64,000 nt of DNA from Anaeromicrobium sediminis. GTDB taxonomy: Bacteria > Bacillota > Clostridia > Peptostreptococcales > Thermotaleaceae. Position numbers and translations under genes: made by a program. This document shows, piece by piece, positions 33,433 to 41,510 of the stretch. How positions within the stretch are numbered: position 1 is the stretch's first letter; each line of letters opens with the position of its first letter. Under the pieces are notes generated by a model. The model saw only the letters and a program-made list of their open reading frames with translations. It was not told the origin of the DNA and searched no databases. The stretch spans positions 232,680-296,679 of the forward strand of contig NZ_NIBG01000003.1 of the NCBI RefSeq assembly GCF_002270055.1, in the 5' to 3' direction.

Positions 33433-33446
33433 GGCAAATTTGCATC
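33431..33446. promoter_or_regulatory. Upstream activator site 1 (imperfect palindrome)
   Basis: AAGGCAAATTTGCATC matches sites 2 and 3 over its left arm and core. It overlaps the stop codon of the activator gene. Confidence 0.7.
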
Positions 33447-33448
33447 GA

Positions 33449-33464
33449 AAGGCAAATTTGCCTT
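33449..33464. promoter_or_regulatory. Upstream activator site 2 (perfect palindrome)
   Basis: AAGGCAAATTTGCCTT is a perfect 16-bp palindrome. Its centre lies 70 bp from the centre of site 3 and 18 bp from that of site 1. Confidence 0.8.
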
Positions 33465-33518
33465 TTGACATTTTTCCTCGGAATTTAGGGTATATGCGTA
33501 AATTCTAGTGAATGTACC

Positions 33519-33534
33519 AAGGCAATTTTGCCTT
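33519..33534. promoter_or_regulatory. Upstream activator site 3 (near-perfect palindrome)
   Basis: AAGGCAATTTTGCCTT lies about 60 bp before the -24 element, the usual distance for a sigma-54 enhancer site. Confidence 0.8.
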
Positions 33535-33583
33535 CTTACATTTTGAAACTTTATGAAGAATGTTGAAAATTGCTTAAGAAAAC

Positions 33584-33600
33584 TTGGAACGGAATTTGCA
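33584..33600 (+). promoter_or_regulatory. Sigma-54 (-24/-12) promoter
   Basis: TTGGAACGGAATTTGCA matches the consensus TGGCACGNNNNTTGC with one change (C to A). The invariant GG (33586-33587) and GC (33598-33599) have the required 10-nt gap. The start site is expected near 33611. Confidence 0.85.
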
Positions 33601-33635
33601 ATGTTAAGGAAATAACAAAACGAGGAGGGATTATT

Positions 33636-34601
33636 ATGAAACAAGAAAAAATTAATCAACCAGCAAGTGCATTGAGCTCACCAAGATTTTGTAATAGAGG
33701 AAACTTTATGAGACTGCCAGCTGCAACTAACTTAGAGGAATTAGATTTTGCAGTAGTGGGAGTACCTTTTGATACAGCAAGTTCATTTAGAACTGGATCT
33801 AGATTTGGCCCTGGAGCTATTAGAAATATATCAGCCCTTATAAAACCTAACAATGTACATCTTGAAGTTAATGTATTAGATAGCTTAAAGGGTGCAGATT
33901 ATGGAGATTTAAACATAGTTCCAGGATACATAGAAAAATCTTTTGAAAATATAGAAGAGGGATTACAACCTTTACTTGATGCCAATGTTATTCCCATCAT
34001 ATTAGGAGGAGACCACTCCATATCATTACCCCATTTAAGAGCCATAGCTAAAAAACATGGACCTGTGGCATTAGTTCACTTTGATTCCCATGCGGATATA
34101 AATGATACTGTATTTGGTGAAAAACACAATCATGGAACTCCATTTAGAAGAGCCTTTGAGGAAAAATTAATTGATCCTGACCATGTAATACAAGTGGGAA
34201 TGAGAGGATCGTTATATGACCCAGATGAGCACAAAATAGCAGAGGAAGAATTAGGATTTAGATTAATAGCAGCTCACAAAATTAGGGAAATGGGAATAGA
34301 TAATTTAATAGAAGAAATTAAGGATAGGGTAGGAGATAAAAAGGTATTCTTAACTTTTGATATAGATTTTGTAGATCCAGCTTATGCACCGGGAACGGGA
34401 ACACCAGAGGTGGGAGGATTTACATCCCATGAGACTTTAACAATAGTAAGAGCATTAAAGGACTTAAACTTTGTAGGATGTGACATAGTGGAAGTTGCAC
34501 CACAATATGACCCAACGGAGATGACGGCATTTATGGCCGCTAATGTAGCTTTTGAATTTATTTCAATGTTAGCTACAAAGAAGAAAATAAGAGACGAATA
34601 A
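33636..34601 (+). CDS. speB: Agmatinase/ureohydrolase family enzyme
   Basis: A 321-residue binuclear-manganese ureohydrolase. All metal ligands are present: H127 in GGDHS, D150/H152/D154 in FDSHADIN, and D242/D244 in FDIDFVDP. The family includes agmatinase, guanidinobutyrase, guanidinopropionase and proclavaminate amidinohydrolase; all release urea from a guanidino compound. The exact substrate is not set by the motifs. The ATG at 33636 follows CGAGGAGGG. Sigma-54 control with a PAS-type activator and a co-transcribed transporter-like gene suggests inducible catabolism of a guanidino compound rather than housekeeping polyamine synthesis. Confidence 0.85.
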   Translation: MKQEKINQPASALSSPRFCNRGNFMRLPAATNLEELDFAVVGVPFDTASSFRTGSRFGPGAIRNISALIKPNNVHLEVNVLDSLKGADYGDLNIVPGYIEKSFENIEEGLQPLLDANVIPIILGGDHSISLPHLRAIAKKHGPVALVHFDSHADINDTVFGEKHNHGTPFRRAFEEKLIDPDHVIQVGMRGSLYDPDEHKIAEEELGFRLIAAHKIREMGIDNLIEEIKDRVGDKKVFLTFDIDFVDPAYAPGTGTPEVGGFTSHETLTIVRALKDLNFVGCDIVEVAPQYDPTEMTAFMAANVAFEFISMLATKKKIRDE

Positions 34602-34622
34602 AAAATCTGGAGGGATAAAATA

Positions 34623-36068
34623 ATGGCTATTACAACAAAAGTAAATATTGAAAATTTAGACCTGAGCGATCCGAACAATCTAGATAAAATTCAATTGGAT
34701 AAAAGCAGTTATAGTAAAGGCTTAACAAAATCTATAATTTTTACATCTATTGCCGTAGCAGTGTTTTTTATGCCTGTAACAATAGGTGGAAAATCGGATG
34801 TACTATTTGGATTCATCTATAACTTTTTTAAAAACTTATTAGGGAATTTTGGACTATGGTTAATAACAGGAGTTATAGTGGCCAATTCGGTAGTAAGTTT
34901 TTATGGCAAGTTCATGGCTAAAAAGGATAGTTTCCTTTATGAATACTATGGGCATGATTCCATACTTCATCCTTTTTTCTATTTATTAGGTGCAGTGTAT
35001 GCAGTTATATATACTCTCCATGTAAGCTTTGAACAATTCACAGGACCGGATATTATAGTAGGAGGTTCCACAGGAGGAACGGTAATACCAGCCATAGTAG
35101 TGGGGGTTGCTTGGATTATACAGGTAGGGGCCTTCTTTATGCCTTTTCTACTTAGCTATGGTGGTATAGATTTTATAGGGTCAATACTAGAACCATTTAT
35201 GAGACCTGTATTTAGAGTTCCTGGAAAAAGTGCAGTAGATGCTATTGCATCCTTTGTAAGTTCATCTTCAATGGCAGTTATTATTACTAGTAAGCTCTAT
35301 AGAACTAATACATATACTAAGAGAGAAGCCACTATTATAGCTACATGCTTTAGTGCTGTGAGTGTTGGTTTTGCCATGTTAGTAGTAAAGACTGCAGGAT
35401 TGGGAGAACATTTTATAAAGGTATATTTTTCTTCATTCTTTATAGCCTTTGTAATAACTTTCTTTATGGTTAGAATACCACCTCTTTCTAAGAAAGAAGA
35501 TATATATCATAATGGTAGAATTCAAACGGAAGAAGATAGAGTTGGTGAAGCTAAATTTGAAAAGGGTATATTTAAAAGAGGTATAGATCGAGCTGCAAAA
35601 AGAGCTTATACGGCAAATAGTATATTCTCAGAGATAAAGTCTAGCTTAATTGATGGATATTCAGTAATGCCAAAGGTATTATCCCTATTATCTGCCGTTG
35701 GAATAACTGGGTTAATAGTAGCAGAATATACTCCTTTTTTCAGGATAATAGGAAAGGTTTTTGTACCCCTATTAGTATTGTTAAAGGTTCCAAATGCAGC
35801 TGAAATAGCTCCATCCGTTCCTGTGGGAATAGCAGAAATGTTTTTGCCTGTATTATTAATAGCAGATAAAGTAGATGTACTAGACATAGGAGCTAGATAT
35901 TTCGTAACAGCCGTGTCAATGGTCCAAATAATATTTTTCTCAGAAACTATTGTTGTAATGATAGCCACACGTTTACCAGTAAAACTATGGGAATTAGTAG
36001 TATGTTTCTTACAAAGAACTCTAATAGCAATTCCACTAGTAGCGCTGGCAATGCATATATTATTCTAA
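34623..36068 (+). CDS. YjiH-family membrane protein (nucleoside-recognition/GATE domain)
   Basis: A 481-residue polytopic membrane protein of the YjiH family, with a nucleoside-recognition (GATE) domain in the middle (VDAIASFVSSSSMAVIITSK, near residue 200) and a second copy-like half near the end (FFSETIVVMIATRLP). The family is often placed beside catabolic amidinohydrolases and peptidases and is thought to be a transporter. It starts 21 bp after the ureohydrolase gene with GGAGGG, so it is in the same sigma-54-dependent operon. It is the probable importer of the substrate or exporter of a product. Confidence 0.85.
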   Translation: MAITTKVNIENLDLSDPNNLDKIQLDKSSYSKGLTKSIIFTSIAVAVFFMPVTIGGKSDVLFGFIYNFFKNLLGNFGLWLITGVIVANSVVSFYGKFMAKKDSFLYEYYGHDSILHPFFYLLGAVYAVIYTLHVSFEQFTGPDIIVGGSTGGTVIPAIVVGVAWIIQVGAFFMPFLLSYGGIDFIGSILEPFMRPVFRVPGKSAVDAIASFVSSSSMAVIITSKLYRTNTYTKREATIIATCFSAVSVGFAMLVVKTAGLGEHFIKVYFSSFFIAFVITFFMVRIPPLSKKEDIYHNGRIQTEEDRVGEAKFEKGIFKRGIDRAAKRAYTANSIFSEIKSSLIDGYSVMPKVLSLLSAVGITGLIVAEYTPFFRIIGKVFVPLLVLLKVPNAAEIAPSVPVGIAEMFLPVLLIADKVDVLDIGARYFVTAVSMVQIIFFSETIVVMIATRLPVKLWELVVCFLQRTLIAIPLVALAMHILF

Positions 36069-36073
36069 AAATG

Positions 36074-36110
36074 AAACACCCCTAACCATTTCGGTTAAGG
36101 GTGTTTTCTT
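36074..36110. terminator. Bidirectional terminator
   Basis: AAACACCC/GGGTGTTT with inner TAACC/GGTTA pairs, located between convergent genes. Confidence 0.8.
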
Positions 36111-36913
36111 TACTTAAAATAAGCAAAATATCCTAGTACTAGTGATCCTAATACTATTCTATAATAGCCAAAGACCTTAAAGCTCTTTCTCTTTATGTAA
36201 TTCATAAATACGGATATAACTATTAAAGCTACTATAAATGATACTCCAAAACCAATTCCTAATATCTTTAGTTCATTTGGAGTTAAATTAAATCCTACCT
36301 TTAATAAAGAATAACCAGAAGCAGCTACCATAGTAGGTATGGCTAAGAAAAATGAAAATTCAGCAGCAACTACTCTAGAAGCACCTAAGAACATGGCTCC
36401 TATAATAGTAGAAGCAGATCTAGAAGTTCCAGGTATCATGGCTAAACATTGAATTATACCTATTATGAATGCAGTCTTACAATCAAGCATATCTATAGAA
36501 TTTATTGAACCTCTTTTGTTATCTTTATCAACTAATATTAGTACTATTCCTCCAACAATAAGGGCTATGGCAACTGTTGTTGGATTAAATAATAATTCTT
36601 CTATGTAATCTGCAGCTAATGCACCTATAACTAAAGCTGGAATTACACCTATTATAGTCTTTTGCCATAAGTTAATAATTCTTCTCTTGGCTAATACACT
36701 TTTTCTTCCAAAGGGAGATAACTTATCCCAAAAGTATACAATTACAGATAAGATTGCTCCAAGCTGAATTACTACGTCAAACATCTTCGTAAATTCCTCA
36801 GAGAAACTTATAAATTGGTTCACTATGATTAAGTGACCTGTAGAAGATACGGGCAAGAACTCAGTAAGTCCTTCCACTATACCTAATATTACTGAAATTA
36901 GAACTTCGCTCAT
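36110..36913 (-). CDS. uppP: Undecaprenyl-diphosphatase
   Basis: A 267-residue membrane enzyme of the UppP/BacA family that dephosphorylates undecaprenyl diphosphate for cell-wall carrier recycling and gives bacitracin tolerance. Active-site motifs are GIVEGLTEFLPVSSTGHLII (about residues 10-29) and PGTSRSASTIIGAMFLGASR near residue 160. It has about eight hydrophobic segments. The ATG at 36913 is chosen because AAAGGA lies 10 bp before it; a TTG three codons upstream touches the site. Confidence 0.92.
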   Translation of the reverse strand: MSEVLISVILGIVEGLTEFLPVSSTGHLIIVNQFISFSEEFTKMFDVVIQLGAILSVIVYFWDKLSPFGRKSVLAKRRIINLWQKTIIGVIPALVIGALAADYIEELLFNPTTVAIALIVGGIVLILVDKDNKRGSINSIDMLDCKTAFIIGIIQCLAMIPGTSRSASTIIGAMFLGASRVVAAEFSFFLAIPTMVAASGYSLLKVGFNLTPNELKILGIGFGVSFIVALIVISVFMNYIKRKSFKVFGYYRIVLGSLVLGYFAYFK

Positions 36914-37179
36914 AAAATACAAATCCTTTCTTTTTTTCTAGGATACATGATAATTAGTCTAGGTATATTATAAAGGATAATCCATAATATGACAAAGCCT
37001 TTGAGATGACTATATGAAAAACTTAAGATTTGTAATTATATTAATATTTGCCTTTAGTCATTAAAATAATATTCAAAAATTGGAGTAGAAAATAATGAAA
37101 TAAAAAATAGTAGATTAGGAAAAATAATAAATAGACAAATTTAATTTACTACACATTTATACTAAGGAGGATTTTTTAC

Positions 37180-37371
37180 ATGGATAAAAATAGAGTAAAG
37201 GATATTATGGATGCTGATGAAAATTTAGAAGTACTTTATAGGGGTACTAGTGTATGGGTAGAAGATGTGAGTTCATCACAAGAGGAAGCTACTGTAAAAG
37301 TCTTAGAAACGGATGAATTAATTCAAGTACCCACATCAGAATTAAGGGAAACGGGAAGAGAATTAAAATAG
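37180..37371 (+). CDS. sspH: Small acid-soluble spore protein, H type
   Basis: A 63-residue SASP of the SspH family. It begins DKNRVKDIMDADENLEVLYR and continues GTSVWVEDV, as in Bacillus and Clostridium SspH. These minor spore proteins are made late in the forespore. AAGGAGG precedes the ATG, and a terminator follows the stop. It is a direct marker that the host makes endospores. Confidence 0.87.
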   Translation: MDKNRVKDIMDADENLEVLYRGTSVWVEDVSSSQEEATVKVLETDELIQVPTSELRETGRELK

Positions 37372-37388
37372 ATAAGCATAGAATTATT

Positions 37389-37420
37389 GGGATAGTTATG
37401 AAAAATAACTATCCCTTATT
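37389..37420 (+). terminator. Rho-independent terminator after sspH
   Basis: An 11-bp stem (GGGATAGTTAT and complement) followed by TTATTAT. Confidence 0.75.
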
Positions 37421-37551
37421 ATATGGAAAAGATTTTAATTATTTAAGTACTTGTTAACCAAACACATAAACCTTCCATATTATGTATTGAAAATGAATGT
37501 AATAAAGCCTGCTAATTATTATTATTGATCATGGCCTTAGGAGGTGGGAAT

Positions 37552-38079
37552 ATGAGAAAAATATTTTTAATAGGAGTTCTATTTACAATAATAATTATTT
37601 CCTTTATTGGAATAAGTCTTGGACAAGCAAATACTAGGAATGTAGATATAATAATTACTCCACAAGTAGATATATTTGTTGGAAAAAGGCTTTATATACC
37701 AACAGAATATAATAATGGATATACTACTATAATTCATCCCTTTATATATGAGGATAGGGTCTATTTATCTATAGAAAATATAAGCCACATGATTAGATTG
37801 GGGCTAGATTATGATTATGAGTGTAAAGAAATATTATATTCTACTAAAAGCTGTATTGTAGAGCCAATAGAAATTGAAAAAGATAAAGATCCTTATATGG
37901 ATTTAAATATGAAAGTATATTTGGATGAAAAACAGGTAAACTTATGTGAGAGTGAAAAATATTATGGACCTATAGTGTACAATGGAAAAATATATATTCC
38001 AATAAGATATATATCAGAGAAGGCTGGAAAAAGGGTTTTCTGGTATGGTGAAAAAAATAGAATTATAATAGATAAATAA
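37552..38079 (+). CDS. Secreted protein with Cu-amine-oxidase N-terminal-like domain
   Basis: A 175-residue exported protein with a signal peptide at 1-25 (ending SLGQA). The C-terminal part ends in the repeat typical of the copper-amine-oxidase N-terminal-like domain (VYLDEKQVNL ... IVYNGKIYIPIRYISEKAGKR ... FWYGEKNRIIID; motif parts near residues 130-175). This domain is common in clostridial wall-linked proteins, including the one at 6059. No enzymatic domain is present. The start follows AGGAGG. Confidence 0.78.
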   Translation: MRKIFLIGVLFTIIIISFIGISLGQANTRNVDIIITPQVDIFVGKRLYIPTEYNNGYTTIIHPFIYEDRVYLSIENISHMIRLGLDYDYECKEILYSTKSCIVEPIEIEKDKDPYMDLNMKVYLDEKQVNLCESEKYYGPIVYNGKIYIPIRYISEKAGKRVFWYGEKNRIIIDK

Positions 38080-38082
38080 TTA

Positions 38083-38120
38083 TAAGGGATGATTAAACCT
38101 ATATAATCATCCCTTATTTA
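38083..38120 (+). terminator. Rho-independent terminator
   Basis: A 13-bp stem (TAAGGGATGATTA and complement) followed by TTTA. Confidence 0.75.
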
Positions 38121-38157
38121 CTTACTAGGAAATTATAGATTTTCAAAACTGTAGATA

Positions 38158-38293
38158 AGTAAAAAATAAGGGGGTGTGGGGGAAGGATTCCCCTGCCTCG
38201 TTAAAGAAGGGTGCTCAGCAACTTTAGTTGCGTCGAAGGGAACCATAGGGTTCCATAGCGAAGCATACGTAGTATGCCTTATTTCCTTTTACT
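38158..38293. repeat. Compact four-hairpin element with terminal inverted repeats (MITE or structured RNA)
   Basis: Terminal arms, AGTAAAA plus AATAAGG (38158-38171) and the matching CCTTATTT...TTTTACT (38277-38293), enclose four perfect 6-bp hairpins: GGGGAA/TTCCCC (38179-38193), GCAACT/AGTTGC (38218-38231), GGAACC/GGTTCC (38239-38254) and GCATAC/GTATGC (38263-38277). The segment is clearly richer in G and C than its surroundings and has no reading frame. It sits between a terminator and a promoter. Confidence 0.7.
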
Positions 38294-38310
38294 AAAATTG
38301 TAATAAAATA

Positions 38311-38319
38311 TGTTAAAAT
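38311..38319 (+). promoter_or_regulatory. Extended -10 motif TGTTAAAAT
   Basis: It lies directly after the four-hairpin element and 72 bp before the flavin reductase start. Confidence 0.4.
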
Positions 38320-38390
38320 ATAGTAAAATTACATTATGAAAGAAAACTATTAATATTAAACTATGATCTATAAAAAAGGAGAAATTAAAT

Positions 38391-38921
38391 ATGATTAAAA
38401 AAGAATTTGAATTTCCAAATTATAGTACAGAAATGTTACAAATATTAAAAGAAGGAAGAGTTTTATTAGTTGGAAAGGATAAGGATGGCAAATCCAATCC
38501 TATGACCATTGCTTGGGGAAGTATTATGTATGCTTGGAATAGACCACTATTTGTAGCTATGGTTAGAAGTAGTAGATATACATATAAACATATGGAAGAA
38601 AATAATGATTTTACAGTAAATTTTTTATCTAAAGACTACAAGGAAGCCCTAGGCTTTTGTGGAAGTAAATCGGGTAGAGACTTTGACAAGTGGAAAGAGA
38701 CTGGATTAACTCCTATAGATGGGAAATTCGTGAATGGGACCGTTATAGATGAGGCCTTTATTAATATGGAATGTCGCACCGTATATAAGGATGAGATGGA
38801 TTTAAATGCATTAGAAGAATCTATTATAAAATTAAAATACGATACAGATAAAAATGACCAAAATGTGGAACATACTTTTTATTTTGGAGAAATAATGGGA
38901 ATGTATGGTCAAATGGAATAG
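38391..38921 (+). CDS. Flavin reductase / flavoredoxin-like FMN-binding protein
   Basis: A 176-residue protein of the flavin reductase-like family (split-barrel FMN fold). GRVLLVGKDKDGKSNPMTIA near residue 22, PLFVAMVRSSRYTYKHMEEN and DFTVNFLSKDYKEALGFCGS follow the family pattern of FMN contacts. It binds FMN and transfers electrons; its partner is unknown. AAGGAG lies before the ATG. It is followed by its own terminator. Confidence 0.85.
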   Translation: MIKKEFEFPNYSTEMLQILKEGRVLLVGKDKDGKSNPMTIAWGSIMYAWNRPLFVAMVRSSRYTYKHMEENNDFTVNFLSKDYKEALGFCGSKSGRDFDKWKETGLTPIDGKFVNGTVIDEAFINMECRTVYKDEMDLNALEESIIKLKYDTDKNDQNVEHTFYFGEIMGMYGQME

Positions 38922-38923
38922 AC

Positions 38924-38956
38924 AAAAGCCAACTTGTATAAGTTGGCTTTTTTTAA
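38924..38956 (+). terminator. Rho-independent terminator
   Basis: AAAAGCCAACTT and complement with a 4-nt loop, then seven T. Confidence 0.85.
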
Positions 38957-38976
38957 AAAAGGGACATGGAAAAATA

Positions 38977-38985
38977 TGTTAAAAT
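38977..38985 (+). promoter_or_regulatory. Extended -10 motif TGTTAAAAT
   Basis: It lies 20 bp after a terminator and 37 bp before the CPBP protease start. Confidence 0.45.
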
Positions 38986-39021
38986 ATAAATGACCTTTTA
39001 AAAGGAGAAGGAGGGAATAAT

Positions 39022-39906
39022 ATGGGCGCCATTTTAATAATGATAGCTTTTATTATTATAGGTGTAGTAATAAGCATTATTGTACAATTTTTTCAAAAGA
39101 AGAAAATTGTAAAGAAGAATATTAAATATGGAGTGGCTTTTGCTTTAATATTATTAGTCCTTAATATGGTTTCGATGAATGTATTAGACATGAGGGGAAA
39201 GATGATAGGCCTTAGAATCATAATACAATTCTTAGAGATAATAGTATTTGTGGCTATGGGGATGCATTATTCTGAGCTTATTAAAATAAGAAGTATGCCC
39301 TTCATATGTAAAAAGTTTGATTCACAGAGGGTCTATGAAGAAAGGATTTTAATTAAAGAAGAAGTAACTGAAGATATTAAAGAAGAAATAGAAGATGAAG
39401 ACATAATGACAGAAATTACTGAAGAAAAATATGATGAGAGTAATATAATTGAGGAATCTGTAAATTTGAAAGAGGCATTAAAGTGGGTGATTATATTTGT
39501 TATAGGATCAATTATATATTCTACTATTTTATTTAAAATTGCACATATAGATTTTGCATATATATTAGATAAGGTAGAATTAGAATCCTCTGAATTAGCC
39601 ATATATGGACTAATATCAGGAGCTGCCATACAAGAAGAAATAGTGTTTAGATTAGTTGGTCAAAACTTTTTAATGAAATCTTTTAATATAGAGAGAAAAA
39701 ATTACTATAAAGTTATAATAGCCATGTCATTTATTTGGGCATTAGCCCATTTAGGAAATGATATTGTTCCAAGGGGAATTAAGTTTTTTCAAATATTCCC
39801 TATGGGTATAGGCTTAGGATGGATGTATGAAAAATTTGGATTAGAAAGTTGTATATTGAGTCACCTTTTATTTAATATTATAATGATTAGTATAGTTTTT
39901 ATATAA
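39022..39906 (+). CDS. CPBP-family intramembrane glutamic protease
   Basis: A 294-residue membrane protein with CPBP (CAAX protease and bacteriocin-processing) motifs: EEIVFR near residue 204, FIWALAHLGND near residue 238, and the final HLLFNI near residue 285. Two hydrophobic segments come first, then an unusual acidic linker (about residues 110-145, rich in Glu and Asp), then the catalytic membrane domain. Substrates are unknown. GGAGAAGGAGGG precedes the ATG. A GNAT gene starts 15 bp after its stop. Confidence 0.85.
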   Translation: MGAILIMIAFIIIGVVISIIVQFFQKKKIVKKNIKYGVAFALILLVLNMVSMNVLDMRGKMIGLRIIIQFLEIIVFVAMGMHYSELIKIRSMPFICKKFDSQRVYEERILIKEEVTEDIKEEIEDEDIMTEITEEKYDESNIIEESVNLKEALKWVIIFVIGSIIYSTILFKIAHIDFAYILDKVELESSELAIYGLISGAAIQEEIVFRLVGQNFLMKSFNIERKNYYKVIIAMSFIWALAHLGNDIVPRGIKFFQIFPMGIGLGWMYEKFGLESCILSHLLFNIIMISIVFI

Positions 39907-39921
39907 TTAAGGGAGAAGAGT

Positions 39922-40395
39922 ATGAATATAAAACTTATAGAATATGATAAAGAGTATTTAGGATATATAAAGAAATGGGAAGAACAAAAGGAAATATATG
40001 AATACCTTACTAATTTAAGACCAAAATACTTAAGAAAAAATTTTAAAGAGATAAAGGAAGCTACTAGATTTTATATTATTGAATATGAAGAGGTAATAAT
40101 AGGTGCTACCTGGCTTGAAAGTATAACTAATATGGATGCTAAACTTACCATATACATAGGTGAGAAAGAATACAGAAAGAAGGGCATAGGCACTATTGTG
40201 GTAGATACCCTAGTAAATATAGCCTTTGAAGAGTTGAGTCTTAAGAAAGTCTATCTATATGTGAGAGCCCATAATTCTAATGCTATAAATTGTTATAAAA
40301 AACTAGGTTTTAAGATTAAAAGACAATTTGAAAGGCAAAGGTTTAAAAATGGATCAACTCAAGGATCTTATGAAATGGTTAAGTATAAAAAATAA
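39922..40395 (+). CDS. GNAT family N-acetyltransferase
   Basis: A 157-residue GNAT: EKEYRKKGIGTIVVDTLVNI is the acetyl-CoA loop near residue 80, and NSNAINCYKKLGFKIKRQFE is the C-terminal signature. It is co-transcribed with the CPBP protease gene (15-bp gap) and followed by a bidirectional terminator. Substrate unknown. Confidence 0.83.
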   Translation: MNIKLIEYDKEYLGYIKKWEEQKEIYEYLTNLRPKYLRKNFKEIKEATRFYIIEYEEVIIGATWLESITNMDAKLTIYIGEKEYRKKGIGTIVVDTLVNIAFEELSLKKVYLYVRAHNSNAINCYKKLGFKIKRQFERQRFKNGSTQGSYEMVKYKK

Positions 40396-40428
40396 GCTAA
40401 TCTCCAGGAGATTAGCTTATTTTTTTGT
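40391..40428. terminator. Bidirectional terminator
   Basis: A 15-bp stem (AATAAGCTAATCTCC and near-complement) followed by TTTTTTT. It is shared with the convergent sdpI-like gene. Confidence 0.85.
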
Positions 40429-41041
40429 ATTCCATATAAGAATAGATAGTTGGAATTAGAACTGTTATAGCTATAACTCCTATGAGTATATAAAGACTGG
40501 CTACACCAGATAGAAAACTTGTGAATACAAGTATTAATCCTCCAATGGCAAAAGTAAAACCACTTAATCTATGAGTTTTTTTCCATACGGTTTCATTAGC
40601 TAAAGTCCAAGGTGTTTTTACACCAAAGAAATAATTGGGCCTAATTTGGCTCATATAATTTCCTATTATCATAAACAATATACCGACGAAAATTTTTATA
40701 GTAACTCCCATATTAATATTAAATCCTAGGGAAATTAAAATTGTACTCCAAGTAAGGAGTAAAAAGAATATTATAGTTGCTGCCATAGTAATATTAAATG
40801 CCTTAGCATGTTTAGTGTAGGATTGTCTTTTAGGATCTATTTTAGGTAAAAATTCTTTTAATAGATACATTCCAAGGGGAAGTAGGGCAAGTACAAAAAT
40901 GAAAGACTTACTTCCATAAGCATCTATTTCACCATGCATATTCCAATGTTTAGGTATAGTATCAGGTAATTGATTATAAACTAAAAGAGTACCAAGAATT
41001 GATATGAAAATTAGAAATAGAATTATTTTATTTAGTTTCAT
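40412..41041 (-). CDS. sdpI: SdpI-family (DUF1648) membrane immunity-like protein
   Basis: A 209-residue membrane protein with about six hydrophobic segments. The N-terminal DUF1648 segment contains YNQLPDTIPKHWNMHGEIDA (residues 22-41) and the C-terminal SdpI domain has IRPNYFFGVKTPWTLANETV. SdpI of Bacillus is the immunity protein and receptor for the SdpC toxin; most SdpI homologues, as here, have no toxin gene nearby. The start at 41041 is chosen for its spacing from AAAGGA; two further in-frame ATGs lie just upstream. The gene overlaps the ArsR-type gene by 14 bp, the same arrangement as sdpR-sdpI. Confidence 0.83.
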   Translation of the reverse strand: MKLNKIILFLIFISILGTLLVYNQLPDTIPKHWNMHGEIDAYGSKSFIFVLALLPLGMYLLKEFLPKIDPKRQSYTKHAKAFNITMAATIIFFLLLTWSTILISLGFNINMGVTIKIFVGILFMIIGNYMSQIRPNYFFGVKTPWTLANETVWKKTHRLSGFTFAIGGLILVFTSFLSGVASLYILIGVIAITVLIPTIYSYMEYKKIS

Positions 41042-41312
41042 TTTCATCATTCCTTTCTCTAAAATCAAAGAACCATTTAGTGATTTCTTGTAATACGGTA
41101 GAATTAAGGGAATAGTAGATATTTTGCCCTTGCTTATCACCAAGTATTAAGTCAGCATTTTTTAATGTACTTAAATGGTGACTTATGGATGGTTTACTAA
41201 TATGAAAATAATCTGCAATTTCTCCTGCCGTCATATCTTTATCCCTTAGAAGTTCTAGAATTTTTCTTCTTGTAGGATCTGAAAGAGCTTTAAATGTTTT
41301 ATTCATAGGCAC
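41028..41312 (-). CDS. sdpR: ArsR-family (SdpR-like) repressor
   Basis: A 94-residue winged-helix repressor. LSDPTRRKILELLRDKDMTA near residue 8 and YFHISKPSISHHLSTLKNAD (recognition helix) are typical of the autorepressor SdpR, which lacks metal-binding cysteines, as does this protein. It overlaps sdpI and is preceded by a 36-bp palindrome, its probable operator. In Bacillus, SdpI captures SdpR at the membrane when toxin is bound; the same mechanism may work here. Confidence 0.85.
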   Translation of the reverse strand: MPMNKTFKALSDPTRRKILELLRDKDMTAGEIADYFHISKPSISHHLSTLKNADLILGDKQGQNIYYSLNSTVLQEITKWFFDFRERNDENETK

Positions 41313-41325
41313 ACTTCCTTTAGAT

Positions 41326-41361
41326 AATTAGATATTTAGATAATTATCTAAATATCTAATT
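41326..41361. promoter_or_regulatory. 36-bp perfect palindrome (predicted ArsR/SdpR operator)
   Basis: The half site TTATCTAAATATCTAATT is preceded by its exact reverse complement. It contains repeated TATCTAA/TTAGATA units and ends 14 bp before the repressor start codon. Confidence 0.8.
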
Positions 41362-41438
41362 AGATTATAGCATTTATATTCTGTCATTTTTACAGGTAAA
41401 GTATGTAATATTTGTTAGAATCTTAGATGTTTTAAAGT

Positions 41439-41488
41439 TAAAGAGCTTGTGCTCTGTTCACATATAAACAAAGTACAAGCCCTTTTAT
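41439..41488. terminator. Terminator after the EamA transporter gene
   Basis: AAGAGCTTGTGCTCTGT pairs imperfectly with ACAAAGTACAAGCCCTTTT across a 12-nt loop. It serves the minus-strand transporter gene. Confidence 0.65.
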
Positions 41489-41510
41489 TAGTAGTTTTAA
41501 TGAAGTTTTT

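Noticed and set aside
38158-38293. Reading the four-hairpin element as a rho-independent terminator or tRNA
   Set aside because: A separate terminator precedes it, there is no T-tract after its hairpins, and no tRNA acceptor or anticodon arm pattern fits.
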